This document shows, piece by piece, positions 57,550-64,000 of a DNA stretch of 64,000 nt. Location of the stretch: the NCBI RefSeq assembly GCF_020080835.1, contig NC_058158.1:12152001-12216000 (forward strand), in the 5' to 3' direction. The notes beneath the pieces were generated by a model, which ran no database searches, had not been told where the DNA came from, and saw only the letters and a program-made list of their open reading frames with translations. The stretch's first letter is position 1. The number at the start of each line of letters is the position of its first letter. The stretch is from Cotesia glomerata (Eukaryota; Arthropoda; Insecta; Hymenoptera; Braconidae). A program made the position numbers and the translations under genes.

Positions 57550-60200
57550 TTTCTCCCCCCATTGTCGGCAAAAGTATTATAACCACCTTTAGGATTTATC
57601 TTATGTTACGTCTATCAAAATCAAGATAATAGAATAAGTCAGCGGACATCGTAGCCTGTAGGTATATTTTACCTGTATGAATTCTTTATTGATATTATCA
57701 TCTTCCATTGCCCGGTATCATCATCAGTATTTATAGGATTGACGATAATCCAGCCACTAATCGATTTTATACTCAATTATGATCAATGATCATATTCATA
57801 AAACTCATTTTATTACCAGTAATTGTATAGAATTGCTAATAATATTGCATATTTTAATTAGTATTTTCCCAGTAATTGTTTCTTTAGAAAACAAAGAATG
57901 AATCAGTGAAAATTTTACAGAATTACTTGATGGTTTGTAAGATAATGTCATAGAATGGGTGGTATGAGGTATTATGGAACTTTATTAGATATCTTATGGT
58001 TTGAGTAGATTGTGCGAACTACATTGTACCTAATCGACACTAGTAAGATCTACTTTTATCTAGGATGATCCGCTTCTGCTTGCAGTTTTTTAAAAACAAA
58101 TTATCTGGTATAAAGTACTCAATTGTCAATCTTGTTTCTAAGTTTTATATTTTTTAGGGATTTCTTTGATTTCTTTTGATTAAATAATCGTGTAGATTCT
58201 GAGAAGAATTTTGGTACGAAATTATAAGCATTTAAAATTACTAAGCATTTTAATTGTTAATTTGTAATGGTAAAGTTAAATTAAAGTTAAAGATTAAAGT
58301 AAAATAATTTTTAATGCTTTTTACATTGAATTCAGGAAGAACAAATTTTAAAAGTTAAGAGAGGAATAAAACAACGAACTTCATTTCAATTATTTTTCAT
58401 AATAAATTTATGAATGTCAAAAAAATTATTTTTGTACAATAATTTAAGTCATAATAGATATCATTAAAATTATAATTTAATAAAGTTTTTCTAATATTTT
58501 TTACTTGAAAATTAATGTAAAAATAAAATAAATTATTTATAAACTACTAAATTAAACATTCTTGACTAAAGTTGCAATAATTTAAGTATACATAAAAAAA
58601 ATTTTAAAACTAAAAGTTGATACTTTACGAAGTCTTTTTTTTATTTCTTAATGAGCAGATTAAAAAATTTTTTATGAAATTTTATAGTTTTTCATAATTT
58701 TGTCTTTCAAGATTTATCAACTGGATCAAATTAAAAAAATGTTTTCATTTCCATTCATTATTAAAGACGTTTTCCATTAAGCTCACAGTTGAAAAGCTAG
58801 AGATTCTTTTTACTTGCAGAAGAAATTATAGGAATTTTTAAGGAAATTATATAATGTTTTTTGAATTTAGTTTCAAAATAATAATGCCATTATTGATTAA
58901 ATATTTTATAAAAAAGAACGAAAAACAATAAAATTATGCAAAATTATGTGATTTTTATCCATTAATATTTATTATTATTATAAATGTGATAAATGATAAA
59001 AGTTCGAAAAATGTATACTTATTATGAAATAATTTCGGTAACTGTGATATTGGATTATTAGACTGCGTGGGCGGTTGAATGTAAGTCAATGACTTACAAA
59101 AAAGAGCGATCAATACGAGAGTATAACGTACTTATCTTTCTTTCACTTTCCCTTCTTGGGTTAAACAAGCTTGCCGAATCACACTCGATTCCTTCATTAA
59201 TATAAATGAATCACCATATTATACATTGTATACTCCACGTTTCCTCATATTAATGATATCATCGTCATATTCTGAAACGTAACTTTTATGGGATACCGAT
59301 AATCCAAGTACAATTGTTATTAATTTTTACATGTAATCGTAATTAATTACTTAAAATTATTAATGCAATTTTATAAAATTGCCAAAAATAAACGTCAATT
59401 TATTATTAGCCATAAAAAAATCGAAAAATCAACATGAATAAGTTTTTTTTTCAAGCTATTATATATATACTTTTTTTTCAAATTATTAATAGTATTATAG
59501 TTTGAAAAAACAAATAAATAAAATAATCTTGAACATGATAAAAAATTGAAAAATTATCATGATTGAATTTTTTTCGAATAATCAAAATTTTTTTTTGTAA
59601 AAGCTTATCAAAGATAAATAATGTAAACGTCAATAGAATTTTATCAATGATGAAAAATTGAAAAATCATCATGAATTAATACTTTTCGAATATTTATATG
59701 ATTGTTTAAAAAAAAATACTTCTTTTATTTATCAAAAAAAGAATTTTCTTCAATTACAAAAAATTAACATATTTGAATTTTTTCAAATAATTGCATATTT
59801 TTTATTTAAATTTTGATCAAAAACAAAATAATTTAAAAGAAAAATAATTTTATTTTAATGATGAAAAATCAAAATATTTTAAACAATTGTGATTACATAT
59901 AATTTATATTATTCTAATAATATTCTAATTTCATAATTATAAATTATCATTAGGCTAACAGATATTAAAAAAAATTTTGTATTTTCTTTTTATTAACTTA
60001 CAATTTTATTTAAAAAAATTAAAAAAAAATTAGTAAAATGTGAATGTTATTGCTTAAAAAAGTATATTTTTAAATTGTTATTAAAAAAAAATAATAAAAT
60101 ATAAATTATCTAACATAATCTCAAAAAATAGACTTTCCATAAAAATAAAAGCTTTGTTATAGAAAAGTTTATTGTTAACGAGAATAATTATTAATTTTTC
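57550..60200. other. Gene-free AT-rich intergenic stretch
   Basis: No gene recognised. A short palindrome gtaagtcaatgacttac lies near 59081-59097. The stretch 59300-60200 is almost pure A/T. Confidence 0.45.
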
Positions 60201-60299
60201 CACGCAACATGATCCAACTCCCATTTAACTCCCACTCCCACGTCGCGACTGCTGACTCCCCAAGCAACTCCAACCATGAATCTCTCCTTATTCGAGCGC

Positions 60300-60500
60300 T
60301 GTCGAGCGATCAGTACGGTCGTTCGTCTTCGTCGAAGTTATTCATCTCGTATAAAAAATCTTTGCGGATTTTTCGCTGTTTTATCTGTGCATTAATAGTG
60401 AAGTATCACTCTTAAAGTTACTGGCGTACTAATTAAATCCATCATTATCATTATCTAAGTGGTTTCATCAGAGACTTTGGTCGAAAGGTTTGTTTTACTT
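60300..60500 (+). promoter_or_regulatory. Possible promoter and 5' untranslated exon
   Basis: In a less AT-rich island, gatCAGTacggtcgttcgtc at about 60308-60327 resembles focused insect initiators of developmental genes; TATAAAAAA lies at 60350. A possible donor (tcgaaag|gtttgt) is at about 60489. The 68-codon frame at 60209-60415 has no domain and is probably fortuitous. This could be the 5' end of a gene whose coding exon is at 63945. Confidence 0.3.
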
Positions 60501-60639
60501 GTGAATAGAAACGAAAGCGCATTTATTATTTAATCAATTTTGTGCTCTAATAAAGGAGATTATTTATAGTGACCGTTGTGGGGTGAATACACGTGTGTGA
60601 ATTATAACTAGTGTGCTTTGCATTTATTATCTTGGTGCA

Positions 60640-60680
60640 TAAATAAATAAATAAATCCATAAATAAATAAATAAATGATT
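60640..60680. repeat. (AAAT)n microsatellite
   Basis: Two runs of aaataaataaataaat separated by ccat. Confidence 0.8.
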
Positions 60681-60699
60681 AATCATCAATCGCAGTTGC

Positions 60700-63600
60700 T
60701 TATAAGCTGTCAAAATTTAAATTTAGATGCGTCATTTTGGAGTTTTAAGCTTCAGTAAATTTTTACTGATATGCGTAAAATCATTGAAGACTAAAAAAAA
60801 AACTCATTAAATTTTTTGGAAAAACTTGTCACTATTGTATTGATTATCAAAGTCAGTATTAAGCCGGCGACTCTGTCATATCAAAATCCGGGCGGGGTGT
60901 CCATGTGAGGTAGACTCACTTTCGATTCCCAAAGACGCTCGGCAAAAAAATCATGAAAGGTTCGAACATTTGCAGCTGTCCCATTATTCGTCTTAAATTT
61001 TGGGTCCAGACAGACCTTTTTAATTTTGTCTCTTTCTCTCTCTGTTGCTTTCTTATTCTTTATCCCCGTTTTTTAACCATCTGTCATTCCCACGAGAGAG
61101 TAAATAACCCACTCCTCATACACATCATATCTTCATAAAAAATACCATCAAGAGCCCTAGAGCAATAAAAACAAAGTTAATTAATAAAATTAAACAGAAA
61201 AGAGGAATTGTCGCATTTAAAATTGAGTTTCCGGTTAAAACAAGACTCTGAAGCATAAACGGAGTTGGTGGTATACTACCCAGTTCTCGTTGCTAAATTG
61301 GTAACACACAAAGTGCCTTTTGTATTTTTTGAGCTAAGAAATTGAACAGTTGCTCGCACGTTGCTTTCAGTGTGAAACAGAGCAGGTAGTAGTTGAACAT
61401 CTATACATGTATGTATATGTCATCGTCGAGTCTGGTTTTTCAGGTTGCTTTTGTTGAGGGCGGTATTTTCCTCAGTACCGGCCCTGGTGTTTAGTACGCC
61501 TGCGTCCGAGATTATCTTCCCCTGTGAACTACCCCATTGCAGCTGTCTACCGACAACAATGCTTTTTTTAAACACAATAAAATAGAGATAGAAAAAAACT
61601 AGGATTTATTTTTACTCTGATCGAATCTAGTTTTCTATTTTGGTTCGTCTTTAAATCTGATCTTGGTCCTGGAGATTATTCACCGAATTCATTTTGGATC
61701 CAGGTTCTTATTTTGATGGATTTTAGGTTTGGTGATGTCAGTTAGCCGTGATACGGTCCTGAGGAGCACGTCCTATATGACATGGGAGGCAGATGCACGG
61801 TTAGCAAGCTCTCGAGGTTGGCGATCAATAAACCCACAGCCACAGCAGAGAAGAGCGTGAGCGAGAAACTTCACCGGCGCTCTTTTGGAGCCCCTTACGC
61901 CCCCACGACCCTCATCTCGACATCTCTTGGTATCATCTCTTCTCTTCTCGTTTCACTACCGAAACTCGCCCCCTTCTTCCGCTCGATTCTATTCGTTCAC
62001 GTTGTCCACGCTATCTAACACGTGTACTCACACACCCTTATGCTGATACAAGTCTATGTATGTAGACTTATAATATGAATACATATCGTATCTTTCATAA
62101 AAAAATTCAACCTCATCACCTTTACTTTCATCTTCCGGATATAACAATTTCTCGTTTCCTCGATGATAATTTTCAGCATAAATAACTTCCTATTAGATAA
62201 AAATTGAGACGAGTAATTTCTACTGTTGGTGTTAAAGGGTATTTTTAAATTCATTTTTAACCAAAGTTTTTATGTCTACATGGAAGAGGAATAAAATTTC
62301 ATGAGTAACAAAAGCAAATTTATTGGGTTGAATCATCCAAGGTTAAGATGAAGATCTCAAACTGGTAGACAATTGTGTGGTATGGTGGGACAATATGAGA
62401 GTTATAAGAGTAGAGTAGTAACACTGATTAGTATACAGTGGAAATTCTTATTTTCTATTATATATAACATACACATGTGTAAGATGTAAAAAGATTGGCG
62501 GCCAGTCGTCTTAGTCGCGATATAATCACGTCATTCTAGCCAACAACATGAAATCATACAAATGTAGTTGGTGTATCTTGTAGTAACAAGCTGTTAAGAT
62601 AGTTATGGAATAAAAAATATTAATATTTTCACATGTTAAAACATTTAAAAACAGATTCTAGATTATTATTTTTTTGAGCTATTTCAATGAGGAATTGCTA
62701 ATTCGGTTTTAATTCGGCTCTAGTAAAATAATTAACATTTTATGTTTTAAATTCCAGGATTTTCTAACGCAATCATTTATCTCAATTTTTTAAGTTAAAA
62801 AGTTTTGATTGAAAAGTTTATGATTGAAAATAAATGTGTTGCTAAAAAAATCATAAATAAAATGATAATTAGTATAATAGTTGTTTAACAAAATACACTT
62901 GATGAATGTAATTTTTAAACAAACATTAATTTTACAAAGCTGTTATCTACGCTGTCTTAAAGTTGTAATTTTTCAGCCACGAGGTTGCTTTAGAACCTTT
63001 TTGAATTGTTCTTTAGTATTCGACTTTTTGATTATTTGTAAGTTTAGCATTAGTCATACACAATACACTTACAATCAATCATAGATCAAACATGCACTCA
63101 ATTTTAGATTTAATGTGAAGATAGAAATATTTCTTATAAAAAAATTTAGCGATCAATGTTCATGATTATTGATTGAAATTGAGTTTAAAATGGTTAATAA
63201 ATATTTATAATAATTTTGAAAGTAATTTTATTTTAAATACAAATATTGTTCCATATTGTTGGTAAGTTTTTTTTAAAGGATAAAATATTCTTCGATGTAT
63301 AAAGTCTAGAACTTCGAATCTCGATATTCAATAAATCTTTCTCCATATCTGAATTTGATTTAAATACTGAACTTGAAGTGTTTTTCTAGAGCAAAAGGTT
63401 ATATATTATTTTACGAACTTCAAAAGTAATAAATAAATAAGAAATGTCAACGGATAACTGACCTAGAAAGACTATCAATTTAGGTGATAAAGGCGCCTAG
63501 ATATGATGAATTGAAACAATCGAAATGAATTACCGGAAGCAATAAATTTACTTATAATAGAGTCCTAATACAACGAGTTATTTAAATCACGATATCTTAT

Positions 63601-63944
63601 ATTGAAAAATACAATATTTATTGTTTGATTATACAATAATTGCATTTTCAAGCACATGTAGAAGATGAAATTTAGTAAACAGAATTAAAGCTAATCGTCT
63701 ATGATCTACTTTGACTGCAGCATAATATAAGTATTATAAATTATAACACTTGTAGCAAGTTAATAAGTTTAAATGTCAAGTAAGATTAAATAAATGCAAA
63801 GCATATGAGTAAATAAAGTGTTGTATATTTATAAATAGTTAATATTAATATTATTATTGTGTGTTTTTTTTGGTGTTATTTATTTAAATTTTGAGAAAGT
63901 TAGGTGGCAAGTGTTTTTATCACGTGTATTTTGTGCAACTACAG
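60700..63944. other. Intergenic or intronic DNA, GC-richer 61.4-62.0 kb
   Basis: No coding exon recognised. The segment 61430-62010 is less AT-rich; a 78-codon frame at 61782-62018 lacks recognisable features. It could be a large first intron with regulatory sequence. Confidence 0.35.
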
Positions 63945-64000
63945 GTGCGCTGCTTGCCCAAACTACAATGGGTCTGTTGAGGATGCTACGTGAACCACCA
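63945..64000 (+). CDS. Possible start exon cut by the window edge
   Basis: The acceptor gtgcaactacag ends at 63944 and the following bases stay open in one frame only. ATG at 63968 in good context (aactacaATGG) starts MGLLRMLREPP, which reaches the window end. It is too short to identify. The upstream part of the same frame (ALLAQTT) may be untranslated. Confidence 0.35.

Noticed and set aside
60209..60415. 68-codon frame at the putative promoter
   Set aside because: It spans the likely transcription start and TATA-like sequence, so it is unlikely to be a coding unit.
61782..62018. 78-codon frame MGGRCTVSKL
   Set aside because: In a GC-richer intergenic or intronic stretch where long chance frames are expected; no signal, domain or splice support.
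1..64000. CRISPR arrays, bacterial operons, phage or viral genes
   Set aside because: No regularly spaced identical repeats with unique spacers, no Shine-Dalgarno-led gene strings and no recognisable viral proteins; splice signals throughout show a eukaryotic nuclear genome.

Overview
The window looks like nuclear DNA from an insect, most likely a parasitoid wasp of the Braconidae. It is very AT-rich, has short spliced exons with GT-AG introns, and is crowded with fold-back elements and with the short repeats 'cttcccgctaagaaaat' and 'cactgataaaaaaatta...cttgattcaag'. I associate these repeats with braconid assemblies; that is recalled, not searched. No bacterial, phage, CRISPR or endogenous-virus genes were seen. 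One 100-base N block (51957-52056) marks an assembly gap.

Layout. 1-13 kb: nested non-autonomous transposons and low-complexity DNA, with one orphan TATA/initiator pair near 317-349. 13.07-26.09 kb: a direct segmental duplication (13065-18820 and 20841-26092, about 2 kb apart). Each copy carries an allatostatin-double-C (AstCC) neuropeptide gene and, at its right end, a short gene resembling the C-terminal part of histone H2B. The second AstCC copy lost most of its middle exon, but the break made a new in-frame splice acceptor. Histone-type 3' stem-loops lie just right of the second copy (26104-26119 and 26511-26526). 26.6-28.4 kb: more repeats, including a perfect 49-base palindrome.

28.5-36.5 kb: two housekeeping genes on the + strand, RpS16 (5 exons) and the six-RRM ribosome-biogenesis factor RBM19/Mrd1 (11 exons), followed by a decayed duplicate of the RBM19 3' end (36.65-38.1 kb). 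38.7-39.2 kb: a possible minus-strand cysteine-rich exon pair. 45.85-51.92 kb: a group VI chitinase (Cht6-like) with signal peptide, GH18 domain, linker, CBM14 chitin-binding domain and a Thr/Glu-rich tail that runs into the gap. On the other side of the gap the first two coding exons of an AFG2/SPATA5-like AAA ATPase lie on the minus strand, so two convergent genes both lose their 3' parts there. The ATPase shares a divergent promoter, with a perfect NRF-1-type palindrome, with a + strand gene (53565-56427) for a secreted protein of about 306 residues that seems to contain three tandem cystine-knot-like modules. A 120-residue secreted protein gene (57457-56730, minus) converges on it. 57.6-64 kb has no complete gene; a possible 5' untranslated exon near 60.3 kb and a possible first coding exon at 63945-64000 suggest a gene continuing to the right.

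The genes do not form a pathway. The most novel points are the AstCC pair with its remodelled exon, the H2B-like genes with histone-type 3' ends, the triple cystine-knot protein and the small secreted protein. All gene models come from reading splice sites and frames by eye; no search or alignment was run.
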